Positions 38,247-47,874 are shown, numbered from the stretch's first letter. The stretch: 64,000 nt of DNA from Burkholderiales bacterium (GCA_026005015.1 BPKG01000001.1:687501-751500); one strand, 5' to 3'. Notes: a model not told the origin generated them from the sequence alone. Numbers and translations: made by a program.

Positions 38247-38274
38247 CGCGGGGCCGCAAGGCCCCGCGTTCTTT
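38247..38274 (+). terminator. Rho-independent terminator of the EF-hand/BON gene
   Basis: A 9-bp perfect stem CGCGGGGCC / GGCCCCGCG with loop GCAA (38247-38268) is followed by TTCTTT. It is the best terminator on the plus strand in the window. Confidence 0.85.
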
Positions 38275-38275
38275 C

Positions 38276-40035
38276 TCACTCGGATCTGGCTTTGGCCCCC
38301 TTCTTGGCCTTGGCCGCGCGCTCGAGCAGGGGCATCAAGGCCTTCAGCCCCCGCGCGTTGAGCACGTCCTTCGCCTCCAGCCAGCCGCGCCGGGCCTGGC
38401 CCACGCCGTAGCGCAAATTGCCGAAGTCGAGCACGCTGTGGGCGTCGGAGCTGATGGCCACCAGCACGCCTTCGTCCTTGGCCATGCGGCAGTGCACGTC
38501 CAGGAGATCCAGCCGCTCGGGATGGGCGTTGAGCTCCAGGAAGCAGCCCCGTTCCTTCGCCTTGCGCACGATCTTCAGCATGTCCACGTCATAGGGTGGG
38601 CGCTCGTCGATCAGCCGCCCGGTGGGATGGGCGAGGATGGTGAAGTACGGGTGCTCCATGGCCTTGAGGATGCGCTCGGTCTGGCGCGCCCGGGGAAGAT
38701 CGAACTTGCCGTGCACCGCCCCCACCACCAGGTCCAGGCGGGCGAGAACCGAATCCGGCAGGTCCAGGCGGCCGTCCTCCAGGATGTCCACCTCGATCGC
38801 CCTTGAGGAGGCGGATGCCCTTCAGCCGGGCGTTCAGACCGCTCGATCTCGTCGATCTGCTGTTCCAGCCGCCGGGGGTCGAGCCCGCGGGCCACGGTGA
38901 GGCGCCGGGAATGCTCGGTGATGGCCAGGTACTCGAAGCCCAGCTTCCGCGCCGCCTCGGCCATCTCCTCCAGGGTGTTCTTGCCGTCGGTCGCCTTGGT
39001 GTGGGCGTGGAGATCCCCCTTGAGGTCGGCGAGCTCCACCAGTTGCGGCAGGCGTCCGGCCCGGGCGGCCTCGATCTCCCCCTGGTCCTCCCGCAGCTCG
39101 GGCGGGATGTAGGGCAGATCCACCGTGGCGTAGACCTCCTCCTCGGTGCGGCCGGCGATTCGCTCTTCGCCCCGGTACACCCCGTACTCGTTCACCTTGA
39201 GCCCCCGCTCCTGGGCAAGGCGCCGGATGGCGATGTTGTGGGCCTTGGAGCCGGTGAAGTAATGCAGCGCCGCGCCGTAGCTCTCCTCCGCCACCACCCG
39301 CAGGTCTACCTGCAGCCCGCAGCGCAACACCACGGAAGCCCGGGTGCCTCCTTTCGACAGGACCTCCTTCACCTCCTCGTAGCCGGCGAAGCGCCGGACC
39401 GCCTCTTCAGGATGGGTGGTGGTCACCAGGATGTCCAGGTCCCCCACCGTTTCCCGCATACGCCGGAAGCTGCCCGCCACCACCACGCGGCCCACGCCCG
39501 GGGCCTTCCGCAGGTGCTCCACCAGGGGCGCGGCGTACTGGGCCGCCACCGCCAGCTTGAAGCGGCGAGCGCTGGAGAGGTGGGCTTCCACCGCCTCCAG
39601 GATCTTCTCCTCGGTCTTGGCGCCAAAGCCCGGCAGTTCCCGGATGCGTCCGTCCCGGGCCGCCCGCGCCAGTTGCTCCAGGGTCTGCACCCCCAGGTCG
39701 TGATACAAGGCCTTCACCCGCTTCGGCCCCAGCCCGGGGATTTTCAGTAGCTCGGTGATGGCCGGTGGCAGCTCCTTGTGCAGCCGGTCGAGGAAAGCGA
39801 GGCGGCCGGTTTCCACTGCCTCCCTGATCTTGGCGGCCAGGTCTTCGCCGATGCCCGGCAGCTCGGTGAGATCCTCTCCCGCCTTGACCAGGGCGGCGAG
39901 ATCGCGCCCCAGCCCCTCCACCGTGCGGGCGGCATTGCGGTAGGCGCGCACGCGGAAGGGGTTGGCCCCCTGGATTTCGAGCAGATCGGCGATCTCCTCG
40001 AACATGGCCGCGATGTCCGCGTTATGCACGGCCAT
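38276..40035 (-). pseudogene. polX: PolX-type DNA polymerase/PHP protein, frameshifted
   Basis: Family X polymerase fused to a PHP phosphoesterase domain, as in bacterial PolX used in gap repair. Residues 1-300 carry two helix-hairpin-helix motifs and the nucleotidyltransferase core (VAGSFRRMRETVGDLDILVT). The PHP part begins DLKGDLHAHTKATDG. The frame breaks twice within 41 bp: an apparent extra base at about 38838 and another at about 38798; removing both restores EIERLNARLKGIRLLKG then IEVDILEDGRLDLP. All domains are otherwise well preserved, so sequence error is as likely as gene loss. ATG at 40035 lies 28 nt after the DksA-like stop. Confidence 0.88.
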
Positions 40036-40063
40036 GGCGTTCACCCGCCCCAAGGACCTGACA

Positions 40064-40460
40064 TCAGAGGGAGGAGCCGGCCGAGCCGGCGTGGGTTCTC
40101 TCGTAGACCGCCTGGCATTGCACGCAGCGGATGGCCGTGGGGAAGGCCTGCAGGCGCTCGAAGCCGATCTCGCCCCCGCACTCGACGCAGCGGTCGATCT
40201 CGCCCGCCTCCAGCCGCGCGCAGGGCCGCCTCGATGTCGCGCAACTCCTGGACGTCCCGGTCCACCAGGGCGGCGTCCAGGGCCTCCAGAAAATCCGCCA
40301 CCGACTCGTCCCCGGCGTCCCGCACCCGGTCGGAGAGCTTGGCGGCCAGCTCCGCGTCGGAGCGGGCCAGGGCTTCGCGGATGTCCTGGACGATCTGGCG
40401 CCGCCGCTCCGTCAGGCGCTTGCGCAAGGCCTTTTGCTGCCGCTGGTTCAGGCTTGTCAT
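40064..40460 (-). pseudogene. DksA/TraR-type zinc-finger protein, frameshifted
   Basis: Short DksA-like protein of about 131 residues. The coiled-coil half (RQQKALRKRLTERRRQIVQD) is in frame; the C4 zinc finger (CVECGGEIGF then CVQC) lies in another frame after one apparent extra base in the GCGCGC run at about 40214-40220. Correcting it gives a complete protein ending at the TGA at 40064-40066. DksA-like proteins bind RNA polymerase in the secondary channel. Located just before polX. Either a sequencing error or recent inactivation. Confidence 0.82.
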
Positions 40461-40630
40461 GGACGAAACCCTATCGCTCCCTCCCCTTGCTCATTGAGTA
40501 AGAGAGCGCCCTCTAGACCCCAGTCCCCGTTTCAAAATTTACCATGATCCCGCGGCTGAGCGGTGGGAAAGAAGTCGGACGGTCTGGCGATCCGCCCGAA
40601 TCCTGTCCGGCGGTCGGTGGTTACGGAAGG

Positions 40631-40658
40631 AAACAAAAGCCGGCGCAGGAGCGCCGGC
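40631..40658 (-). terminator. Rho-independent terminator on the minus strand
   Basis: Read on the minus strand, GCCGGCGC-TCCT-GCGCCGGC (40658 to 40639) is followed by TTTTGTTT. The 8-bp stem is perfect. It lies about 60 nt beyond the universal-stress-protein remnant and would end that transcript. Confidence 0.8.
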
Positions 40659-40718
40659 CCTGACGACGTTTGGAGGACGTTCAGGAGCGCCTGCCCTTCA
40701 GACCACTTGGCAGGCCTT

Positions 40719-41148
40719 TCATACCACCTGGCACGCCTGCCCGGCGGCCCGCAGCAGTTGTTCCACTTGGCGGGACAATCCACTCAGCAGCAGGCTTGAA
40801 ACCGTCAGGGGCTCGCGCTGGGGCCCCATGACGATGCGGCTGCACCGGTAGCGCCGCGCGAATTCGGCGATGGTGGCGAGCGCTGTAGCCCACCGCGACG
40901 TGGGCCACGCAGGGCACGCCCGCCGCTCCAGCTTCTCCTCACCGGCGCAAGTTCCTTCTCCCCGTCCTCGCGATGGAACTGGGCGATGTCCTCGTCCTTG
41001 AAGAACATCCGCACGTGCCCGTTGAACGGCGTCTGCACGGATAGCAGATGCACGCGGATCCGCCCTTCCGGGACAGGCGTCACCAGTAATCCACCGCCCA
41101 CTGCATGTCCCGTCGCTGGAGACCGGAAGCAGACACGTTTTCAACCAT
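40719..41148 (-). pseudogene. Universal stress protein, multiply frameshifted
   Basis: Fragments in all three frames spell a UspA-fold protein: MVENV, LLPV, WAVDY, then VTPVPEGRIRVHLLSVQTPF, FFKDEDIAQFHREDG, AGVPCVAHVAVGYSA, TIAEFARRYRCSRIVMGPQ and LSGLSRQVEQLLRAAGQACQ. At least five single-base indels are needed to join them; one at a CGG run looks like a lost G. The ATG at 41148 has AAGGGAGAA upstream, and a terminator follows, so the transcription unit itself looks intact. Conservation between breaks is high, which argues for error or very recent decay. Confidence 0.75.
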
Positions 41149-41199
41149 GGTTTTCTCCCTTCCGGTCTGGCCCGGCCAGCCCCGCTCTGCCCTCGGGCC

Positions 41200-41964
41200 A
41201 CGGATCGCATCGGCCGCCTTCCATCCACCGCCACCTCGCCCTCCCGGCTTTCGCCGAGCGGCGCGCGATGCCACTTGCCGATCAGCCACCACCAGCGCAG
41301 CGCAGAGCCCACGGCGCCACCTGTGGTGCAGTAACGGAGCGTGCTCCTCGACCCAACCGCTCACCGCCGGATCGGAGACGGCCCATCTCTCCGGCCACGT
41401 AGCCCAGCAGACCCGCCGCCGACGGTGACGATCACCGGGAAACGCCTCATGAGCTTGAGGATCACGGTGCTACCGTAGACGATGAGCGGGATGCTGATGC
41501 CCAGCCCTATCAGTAGGAGCAGCAGGCTGCCTTTCGCCGCTGCCGCGACACCGATCACGTTGTCGAGGCTCATGACGAAGTCGGCGACGATGATGGTCTT
41601 GATCGCGGCAAGCAGGTTGGAATGGGCGTCCATGTGCCCGTCTTCGTCCTGGGAGCCGAGCAGGTTGATGCCGATCCACAGCAGCATCGCAGCCGCCCGC
41701 CAGCTTCAGAGTAGGGCAGTCGTCAGCAGCGTACGCCGCGAAAGAAGGTGAGGATCACCCGCAGCGCGATGGCGCCGACGCTGCCGAACAGAATCGCCTG
41801 CTTCTGCTGCTGCGCGCGGGAAGGTTCCGGCTCGCCAGGGCGATCACGACCGCGTTGTCGCCGGAGAGCAGGATGTTGATCATGACGATCTGGGCCAGGG
41901 CCACCCAGAATAGCGAACGTATCAAGCGAAAGCTGTCTCCACCGGTCACGCTCCTCGAAATCAT
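41200..41964 (-). pseudogene. TerC-family membrane protein, multiply frameshifted
   Basis: Frame pieces together give a TerC-type multi-pass protein: FWVALAQIVMINILLSGDNA, VVIALASRNLP, QKQAILFGSVGAIALRVILT, LLLWIGINLLGSQDEDGH, NLLAAIKTIIVADFVMSLDN then VIGVAAAAKG, LIVYGSTVILKLMRRFPVIV, GYVAGEM, VSDPAVSGWVEEHAPLLHH and IGKWHRAPL. At least four single-base indels separate them. The two acidic SGDN and SLDN motifs of the family are kept. Boundaries are approximate; the true stop is unclear. Members transport or extrude metal ions such as manganese or are tied to tellurite resistance. Confidence 0.72.
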
Positions 41965-42023
41965 TGACGGTCCGGCGCGACTCCGTGTCGCAGCCGATGG
42001 AGACGAAGCGTACCGGGCTGGAG

Positions 42024-42110
42024 CTTACCCCGCCCTGTGCGCGCACCTTACGGCAAGCTTGCGCGAAACTTAACGGCGAGCTTACAGCCCGCAACGTCAC
42101 GCTTACGGAG
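42024..42110. promoter_or_regulatory. Phased CTTAC/CTTAA repeats, likely OmpR-type regulator boxes
   Basis: CTTACGGCAAGCTT (42047-42060) and CTTAACGGCGAGCTT (42069-42083) are direct repeats 22 nt apart, and CTTACGG recurs at 42102, 33 nt on; a further CTTACC is at 42024. The first pair of half-sites (CTTACG-N5-CTTGCG) has the 11-nt period typical of PmrA/QseB-type boxes. The block lies about 80 nt upstream of the terC remnant in the strip between it and the sensor kinase. Confidence 0.5.
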
Positions 42111-42187
42111 CCTGGCGGGCGCTCGCCACGTTCCCTTGGCGTGGCGATGAACGCCGGGCTTGCGGCAGGCGGAGACAAAGTCGCGAG

Positions 42188-43608
42188 TTACGGGGAGTGA
42201 GAGGAGATTGGGGCGTTGAAGCTCACGCTAAAGGTGTTACCAATGCCATCGGCGTCGTCGTCGAGGGTGATCTCGGCGCCGTGGATCCGGTGCGCAATCT
42301 CGCTGGGCGATGGCCAGCCCCAGGCCGCTGCCGTCGGCACCGGCTGCCCAGCAGGCGGTGGAAGCGCTCGAAAGACGCGCCGCCGCTCCGCCACCGGGAT
42401 GCGCGGCCCGTCGTCGCTCGACCGCCACCGCTCGGCCGCGGCGCGATCGTGCACCCGCACCGTGACCCTGCCCGCCCGGCCGGCGTGTAGCGGATGGCGT
42501 TGTCCAGCAGAGTTGTCGAGCAGCTCCCGCAGCCGGCCCGCTGAATCGCCGTGGACCAGCACGGGCGCGATCGCAGCCCTTCGAAGCCCAGGTCGATCTC
42601 CTTCTTCAGTGCCTCGGGCACCCAGTCCATGGTGCTCTGCAGCGCCAAATCGCTCAAATCCACCGGCTGAAGCCGTACCGTCCTGAGCGCTTCCGGCTCA
42701 TTGCGGGCGAGGGAAAGGAGCTGTGACACCAGCCGTGCCAGCCGCTCGACTCCCACGTATTGGCGGCTCAGCCCCTCCCGTAGCCGCTGGGGATCGGTCT
42801 CGCGCAGCATCAGCTCGAGTTGGGCCCGCAGGCCTGCCACCGGGGTCTTGAGCTGGTGCGCCGCATCGGCGATGAACCGACTCTGCAAGGTAAGCGCGTG
42901 GTCGAGCCGGTGCATGAGGTCATTCATGGCGTGCACCAGGGGCTGCACCTCGCCCGGAACCCCGCCTTCGGGCAACGGGCGCAGGTCCACGTGTGAGCGG
43001 CTGGCGATCGCCTGTCGCAACGTCTCCAGGGGCGCCAGACCGCGCTGCACCCCGTTCCACACCAGCAGCCCCTGCGATGGCGATCAGTAGAAGCTGAGGC
43101 GCCAGCACCGAGAGTAGGATTTCGCGAGCGAGCTCACCGCGCTTGTTCTCGCGTCTCCGCCACGACGATTGTGGCAAGGGGTATCGAGCCGCCGGGCTGT
43201 AGCACCTCCCCGCATCGCCACCCGCACCGGCACGCCGTCGATCATGGCATCGAAAAACGGCTGCTCGCGCTCGCGCGCGGGAGAAGCGGACAGCCGCCCG
43301 AGCTGTTCGTCGCCAGCGAGGATCCTTCCGTCAGCGGCGACGACGCGGAAATAAAGAGTGTCGCTCGGGTCGGTGAGCAGCACCCGCTGCGCCGGCTGTG
43401 GCAGATCGAAGACCACTTGACCCTCGCGCTCCTGCACGTGCAGCGCCAGCTCTCGGGCGATATCGGCGAGAGACCGGTCGTAGGCGCGCTGGGAAAAGCG
43501 CACCGCCGCAAAGTAGCTCACGAAGGCGTCTAGCGCCAGCAGGGCGACCAGCGGTACCAACAGCCACTGGAGCAACTTGGTCCGCAACAGCGGCCGGCTA
43601 GTCGCCAT
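42188..43608 (-). pseudogene. TctE/QseC-type sensor histidine kinase, multiply frameshifted
   Basis: Membrane kinase partner of the response regulator whose gene it overlaps by 11 nt. Readable pieces are an N-terminal membrane anchor (LLQWLLVPLVALLALDAFVS), a periplasmic sensor part, a second membrane segment (LAPQLLLIAIAG), HAMP, the H-box FIADAAHQLKTPVAGLRAQL, and N- and G-box remnants (LLDNAIRYTPAG; DGSGLGLAIAH). At least five single-base indels break it, clustered near 43.18, 43.15, 43.07 and 42.58-42.30 kb. If real, the two-component system has lost its kinase; the intact regulator next door makes sequence error plausible. Confidence 0.78.
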
Positions 43609-44269
43609 GGGGCTTGTCGATCAGATAACCCATACCGCGCACGGTGCGGATGTTGGCCACAGGTTCCAGCTTCTTGCGCAACCGGTGCACGAAAACTTCG
43701 ATCGCGTTGCTCGATACCTCGTCACCCCAGCCGTAAAGATGATCGGCGAGCTGTTCTTTGGTGACGACCCGCCCGACCCGCATGAGCAAGAGCTCCAGGA
43801 CCGCCAGCTCGCGGCTGGAAAGGTCCACCGGCTGGTCATCGCAGTAGAGCCTGCGGCCTGCCACGTCGAGGCGCAGCCGGCCATGGACCAGGGTGCCAGC
43901 GGCGGAGTGGTGGCCACGGCGGATGAGGGCCCGCACCCGCGCCTCCAGCTCCGCCAGGTGGAAGGGCTTGGTGAGGTAATCATCGGCCCCCAGGTCCAGG
44001 CCCATGACCCGGTCCTCCACGGCGTCCCGGGCTGTGAGCACCAGCACCGGCGTATCGCAGCGTCGGCTCCGCAGCCGCTTGAGCAGCTCAAATCCATCCA
44101 TCCCGGGCAGCCCCACGTCCAGGATCAGCAGGTCGAAGCGGCCGGCCGCCAGGGCCCGATCCGCTGCTTCGCCTGTATGCACCACTTCCGCCGTATGGGC
44201 AGCCTGGGTGAGCGCTCGCGCCACCGCGTCCGCGAGTAAGGTGTCATCCTCCACCACGAGGATACGCAC
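43598..44269 (-). CDS. OmpR-family response regulator (TctD/QseB/PmrA-like)
   Basis: Response regulator of 223 residues with a receiver domain (phospho-acceptor in LLILDVGLPGMDGFELL) and an OmpR winged helix (VSSNAIEVFVHRLRKKLEP, VRGMGYLID). The subfamily resembles QseB/PmrA and TctD, which usually control envelope or transport genes. It is intact, unlike the kinase gene that follows it. Likely target boxes lie at 42047-42110 upstream of the terC remnant. The tRNA-Arg gene is just upstream on the other strand. Confidence 0.92.
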   Translation of the reverse strand: MRILVVEDDTLLADAVARALTQAAHTAEVVHTGEAADRALAAGRFDLLILDVGLPGMDGFELLKRLRSRRCDTPVLVLTARDAVEDRVMGLDLGADDYLTKPFHLAELEARVRALIRRGHHSAAGTLVHGRLRLDVAGRRLYCDDQPVDLSSRELAVLELLLMRVGRVVTKEQLADHLYGWGDEVSSNAIEVFVHRLRKKLEPVANIRTVRGMGYLIDKPHGD

Positions 44270-44300
44270 GGAAGTTCTCCTCGATCGATTGCCGTCTTCC

Positions 44301-44328
44301 TGGACAAGTCGGTAAGATGCGATATTTT
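44301..44328 (+). promoter_or_regulatory. Possible promoter of the tRNA-Arg gene
   Basis: TGGACA (44301-44306) and TATTTT (44323-44328) are 16 nt apart, placing the start a few bases before the tRNA. The surrounding AT-rich stretch is unusual for this GC-rich window. Match to consensus is moderate only. Confidence 0.35.
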
Positions 44329-44347
44329 TGCATAAAATGATGGGATC

Positions 44348-44423
44348 GCCCCGGTAGCTCAGTGGATAGAGCAGCCCCCTCCTAAGGGGCAGGTCGCACG
44401 TTCGATTCGTGTTCGGGGCGCCA
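44348..44423 (+). tRNA. tRNA-Arg (anticodon CCT)
   Basis: The 76-nt sequence folds as a cloverleaf: 7-bp acceptor stem GCCCCGG/TCGGGGC (with one G-T pair), D-arm AGCTC...GAGC, anticodon arm CCCC-CTCCTAA-GGGG with anticodon CCT, and T-arm with loop TTCGATT. The CCA end is encoded at 44421-44423. It reads AGG codons. No integrase or truncated copy is next to it, so it is not an obvious attachment site. Confidence 0.96.
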
Positions 44424-44615
44424 ACTTCTACCCCTTCCTCCTCCCACCCCCTCGCTTGCGAAACGAGCCTTGCGGTCGCGTCTTTCCCTTCGGCCGGGAC
44501 CGCAGGTCTTTCACCGGCTACCGCCCCACCGTCCTGGGGAGCGGGATAAGGCCCGACGGACGAAGTCGCGCCGCGACCGATGTCTCCAGCCGTTCTTGCC
44601 CCCCGAGAAGATTCG

Positions 44616-45239
44616 TCACCCCCTCCGCCGCCCGCCGAAGGGAAATCGCCCGCGACGGTGCTGGATCATCAGATAGCCCCCTAGCATGCCCCCCAGGTGG
44701 GCGAAATGGGCGACGCCCGGCTGGGCGCCGGTGACCCCCATGTACAGGGTAAGCAACCCGTACAAGGTGACGAACAGCCACGCCGGCATGGGGATCGGGG
44801 GAAAGATGAGCATGATGGTCCGGCGCGGGAAATACATGCCGAAGGCGAGGAGCAATCCGAACACGCCCCCCGAGGCGCCGACGGTCGGGTAAGGCGGCGC
44901 GCTGGTCATGGCGGCGACGAGCAATTGGGCGATGCCGGCGGTAATCACGCAGGCGAGGTAGAACGTGAGGTAGAAGCGGGGGCCGAACAGGCGCTCCAGC
45001 TCGGAGCCGAACATATAGAGGGCGAACATGTTGAAGAACAGATGCGCGATGCCGCCGTGCAGGAAGCTGTAGGTGATGAGCTGCCAGACCCGGAATCCTC
45101 CGCCCGGATCGGGCCCGAAGGAGGGATCGCCGGCGAGGGGCCACAGGGCGAAGGAGGCCACCAGCTGATGCCCGGTCGCAAGCTGGAGCAGGAAAACCGC
45201 CGTGTTGACGATGATGAGGGTTTGCGTGATCGGAGGCAT
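44616..45239 (-). CDS. Rhomboid-family intramembrane serine protease
   Basis: Six-helix rhomboid protease of 207 residues. The catalytic Ser123 is in GASGGVFG and the base His181 in HFAHLGG; the oxyanion helix HLFFNMFAL supplies His66 and Asn70. It would cleave membrane protein substrates within the bilayer; the substrate is unknown. It lies alone between the tRNA and a divergent ligase gene. Confidence 0.92.
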   Translation of the reverse strand: MPPITQTLIIVNTAVFLLQLATGHQLVASFALWPLAGDPSFGPDPGGGFRVWQLITYSFLHGGIAHLFFNMFALYMFGSELERLFGPRFYLTFYLACVITAGIAQLLVAAMTSAPPYPTVGASGGVFGLLLAFGMYFPRRTIMLIFPPIPMPAWLFVTLYGLLTLYMGVTGAQPGVAHFAHLGGMLGGYLMIQHRRGRFPFGGRRRG

Positions 45240-45383
45240 CGATCGGCCTTAGAATCAGGATTATGCTGGCATTGCCATAGGATAGAGTCCGTTTCGCGTT
45301 CCGGGTTCACCGACCTCGATGCGCCGGGAGGCGCCCCTCCCGGGCTGTGCCCGCCGCTTCACCAATGTTAACCTGTCGGCACC

Positions 45384-46817
45384 ATGGGCGAGGAGATCGG
45401 CCGCAGCGTCTTCGACGAGAAAGACTTCGAGGTCTTCGCCGAACGGCTGCGCGCGGAGACGGCGCTCCTTTCGGCGGCCGTGGAACGGGGCGAGTTCTCG
45501 CGCCGGGGAGGAATCGGCGGGCTGGAGCTGGAAGCGTGGATCGTGGACTGGCGGTGCGACCCCTTGCCCGCCAACGAGGCGCTGCTGGAGGCCCTTGCCT
45601 CGCCGGCGGTGGTGCCGGAACTCGCCAAGTTCAACTTCGAGATCAACGTCGAGCCCCAGGCCCTCGCAGGGCGCGGCCTCGCCCGGCTGGGCGAAGAGCT
45701 GGCCACCACCTGGAACCGTTGCCGCGCGGCGGCCGCCGGGCTCGGCGCCCGGGTGGCCGCCATTGGCACATTGCCCACGGCCCGGGACTCGGACATGGTG
45801 CTGGAAAACATGTCCGAACGCCGTCGCTACCGGGCCCTCGACCGCCAGGTGCTGCGCCTGCGCGGGGGCGAACCGTTGCGCCTGGACCTCGTGGGACGGG
45901 AGCGCCTGCAGACCGAACACGGCGACGTCATGCTGGAGGCGGCGGCCACGTCGCTCCAAGCCCACCTGCAGGTGCCTTGCGAGCGGGCGGCGCGCTATTT
46001 CAACGCCTCGGTGATCGCTTCCGCCCCCACCGTGGCGGTCGCCGCCAACGCCCCCTTCCTGTTCGGGCGCTGCCTCTGGGAAGAGACGCGCATACCGCTC
46101 TTCGAGCAGGCGGTCTCGGTGGGCGGCTTCGAGGCCGCCAGCGGCGGCCCGATCCGCCGCGTGAGCTTCGGCACTTCCTACGTGACCCGCTCGCCGGTGG
46201 AGTGCTTCCAGGAGAACCTGGAGCATTACCCGGTCCTGCTGCCCGTCGTGAGCGACGAGCCACCCGAACGCTTCGCCCATGTGCGGCTCCACAACGGCAC
46301 CATCTGGCGCTGGAACCGCCCGCTGATCGGCTTCGATGCGGACGGCACAGCCCACTTCCGCGTCGAACATCGGGTGATGTCCGCCGGTCCCACGATCAAG
46401 GACATGATGGCCAACCTGGCGTTTTATTTCGGACTCGCCCAGGCCCTCGCCGCGGCCGACGAGCCGCCCGAAGCCGCGCTCCCCTTCGCCCAGGCGCGGG
46501 ACAACTTCTACCTGGCGGCCCGGCGAGGACTGGCCGCCCGCGTGCGCTGGACCGACGGCCCGCCCCGCCCGCTGCAACCGTTGCTTCTGGACAGCCTCCT
46601 GCCGCTGGCGGCTTACGGGCTCGCCCAGCTCCAAGTCGAGCGGTCCCTGGCGGAGGAGCTGCTAAAGATCGTGGAGGCGCGGGCCATCAGCGGGCGCACC
46701 GGCGCTGCCTGGCAGCGGGCCTTCGTGGAACGCCATGGGGCGGACTTCCACGCCCTGGTGGCGGCCTACCTGGAGGGCCAGGAATCGGGCCGCCCGGTGC
46801 ACGAATGGGATGTCTGA
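45384..46817 (+). CDS. GCS2-type carboxylate-amine ligase
   Basis: ATP-grasp-like glutamate-cysteine-ligase family 2 protein of 477 residues, related to YbdK. It should join an amino group to a carboxylate with ATP. Recognisable are GGLELEAWIVD, KFNFEINVEPQAL and LRLHNGTIWRWNRPLIG with the metal- and ATP-binding residues. True gamma-glutamylcysteine synthesis is not implied. Its 3' end overlaps the M14 deacylase gene by 8 nt, so ligase and hydrolase are made together and may act on the same amide. Confidence 0.82.
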   Translation: MGEEIGRSVFDEKDFEVFAERLRAETALLSAAVERGEFSRRGGIGGLELEAWIVDWRCDPLPANEALLEALASPAVVPELAKFNFEINVEPQALAGRGLARLGEELATTWNRCRAAAAGLGARVAAIGTLPTARDSDMVLENMSERRRYRALDRQVLRLRGGEPLRLDLVGRERLQTEHGDVMLEAAATSLQAHLQVPCERAARYFNASVIASAPTVAVAANAPFLFGRCLWEETRIPLFEQAVSVGGFEAASGGPIRRVSFGTSYVTRSPVECFQENLEHYPVLLPVVSDEPPERFAHVRLHNGTIWRWNRPLIGFDADGTAHFRVEHRVMSAGPTIKDMMANLAFYFGLAQALAAADEPPEAALPFAQARDNFYLAARRGLAARVRWTDGPPRPLQPLLLDSLLPLAAYGLAQLQVERSLAEELLKIVEARAISGRTGAAWQRAFVERHGADFHALVAAYLEGQESGRPVHEWDV

Positions 46818-47874
46818 CGTCTTGAACGAAGTTTCCGGCGCCGTCCAGGCGGACTCCGGGCCAGCGGAGCCGACGGTGCTGGGCTCGCTCCCGGAGGGTT
46901 TTCTCTCGGTACGCGCCCGCGAGCTCCACCGCCTGGTGCCCAACGCCACCTTGATCCACCTGCCGGGCCGGCGCGAGCCGCCACTGCTCGTCTCCATCCT
47001 GCTCCACGGGGACGAGACCGTGGGGCTCCACGCCCTCCAGCGGGTGCTGGCCCGGCACGCCGGCCACGGGCTTCCCCGGGCCCTTTCCCTCTTCATCGGC
47101 AACGTGGCCGCGGCCCAGTACGGGGTGCGGCTGCTGCCCGGGGGCCCGGACTACAACCGCATCTGGCCCGGCGCCGAGGGGACGGATCATCCCAGGGAAC
47201 GGGCCGTGCTGGCGCGGGTGGTGGAGCTCATGGGCCAGCGGGGCGTGTTCGCAAGCATCGATCTGCACAACAACAGCGGCGTCAATCCCCACTATGCGTG
47301 CGTGAACCGCCTCGATCCGCCCTGGCTCCATCTGGCCTCCCTGTTCAGCCGCACGGTGGTCTATTTCCTGCGCCCCCTGGGGGTGCAGTCGGCCGCCTTT
47401 TCCGCCCTGGGCCCGGCGGTCACCTGCGAGTGCGGCAAGATCGGCGACGCGGCGGGCATCGAGCACGCCGCCGAGTTCGTGGACGCCTGCCTGCATCTGG
47501 CGGAGGTGCCGGGCCATCCACCCCGCCCGGGCGACGTGCAACTGTTCCATACCGTGGCGAGCGTCACCGTGCCGCGCCACGTGACCTTCGGTTTCGGGGA
47601 CTGCGACGGGGATCTGTGCTTCCCGCCCGACCTGGACCACATGAACTTCCAGGAGCTGCCGGCGGGCACCGTGTTCGCCCGGCGCCGGGGCCGCTCGGGA
47701 TTTCTGGAAGTGCGGGACGAGCGCGGGCGCGACGTGGCCGACGCCTATCTCGAGGTCCACAACGATCGCATCGCCCTCAAGCGCCCAGTGATCCCCTCCA
47801 TGCTCACCGTGCAACCCGAGGCGATTCGGCACGACCGGCTCGGGTATTTCATGGAACCGTTGCCGTTGAAATGA
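46810..47874 (+). CDS. M14/AstE-like succinylglutamate desuccinylase-aspartoacylase family protein
   Basis: Zinc hydrolase of 354 residues that cleaves N-acyl or peptide amides. Zinc ligands are H66 and E69 (LLHGDETVG) and H153 (SIDLHNNSG); the catalytic-Glu region is VTCECGKIGD. ATG at 46810 lies within the ligase gene's 3' end and was chosen over the longer frame. Partner ligase-hydrolase pairs are known in other genomes, but the amide is not known here. Confidence 0.83.
   Translation: MSDVLNEVSGAVQADSGPAEPTVLGSLPEGFLSVRARELHRLVPNATLIHLPGRREPPLLVSILLHGDETVGLHALQRVLARHAGHGLPRALSLFIGNVAAAQYGVRLLPGGPDYNRIWPGAEGTDHPRERAVLARVVELMGQRGVFASIDLHNNSGVNPHYACVNRLDPPWLHLASLFSRTVVYFLRPLGVQSAAFSALGPAVTCECGKIGDAAGIEHAAEFVDACLHLAEVPGHPPRPGDVQLFHTVASVTVPRHVTFGFGDCDGDLCFPPDLDHMNFQELPAGTVFARRRGRSGFLEVRDERGRDVADAYLEVHNDRIALKRPVIPSMLTVQPEAIRHDRLGYFMEPLPLK

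Noticed and set aside
44348-44423. tRNA-Arg as an integration site for a mobile element
   Set aside because: No integrase, no duplicated tRNA 3' end and no composition change were seen on either side.
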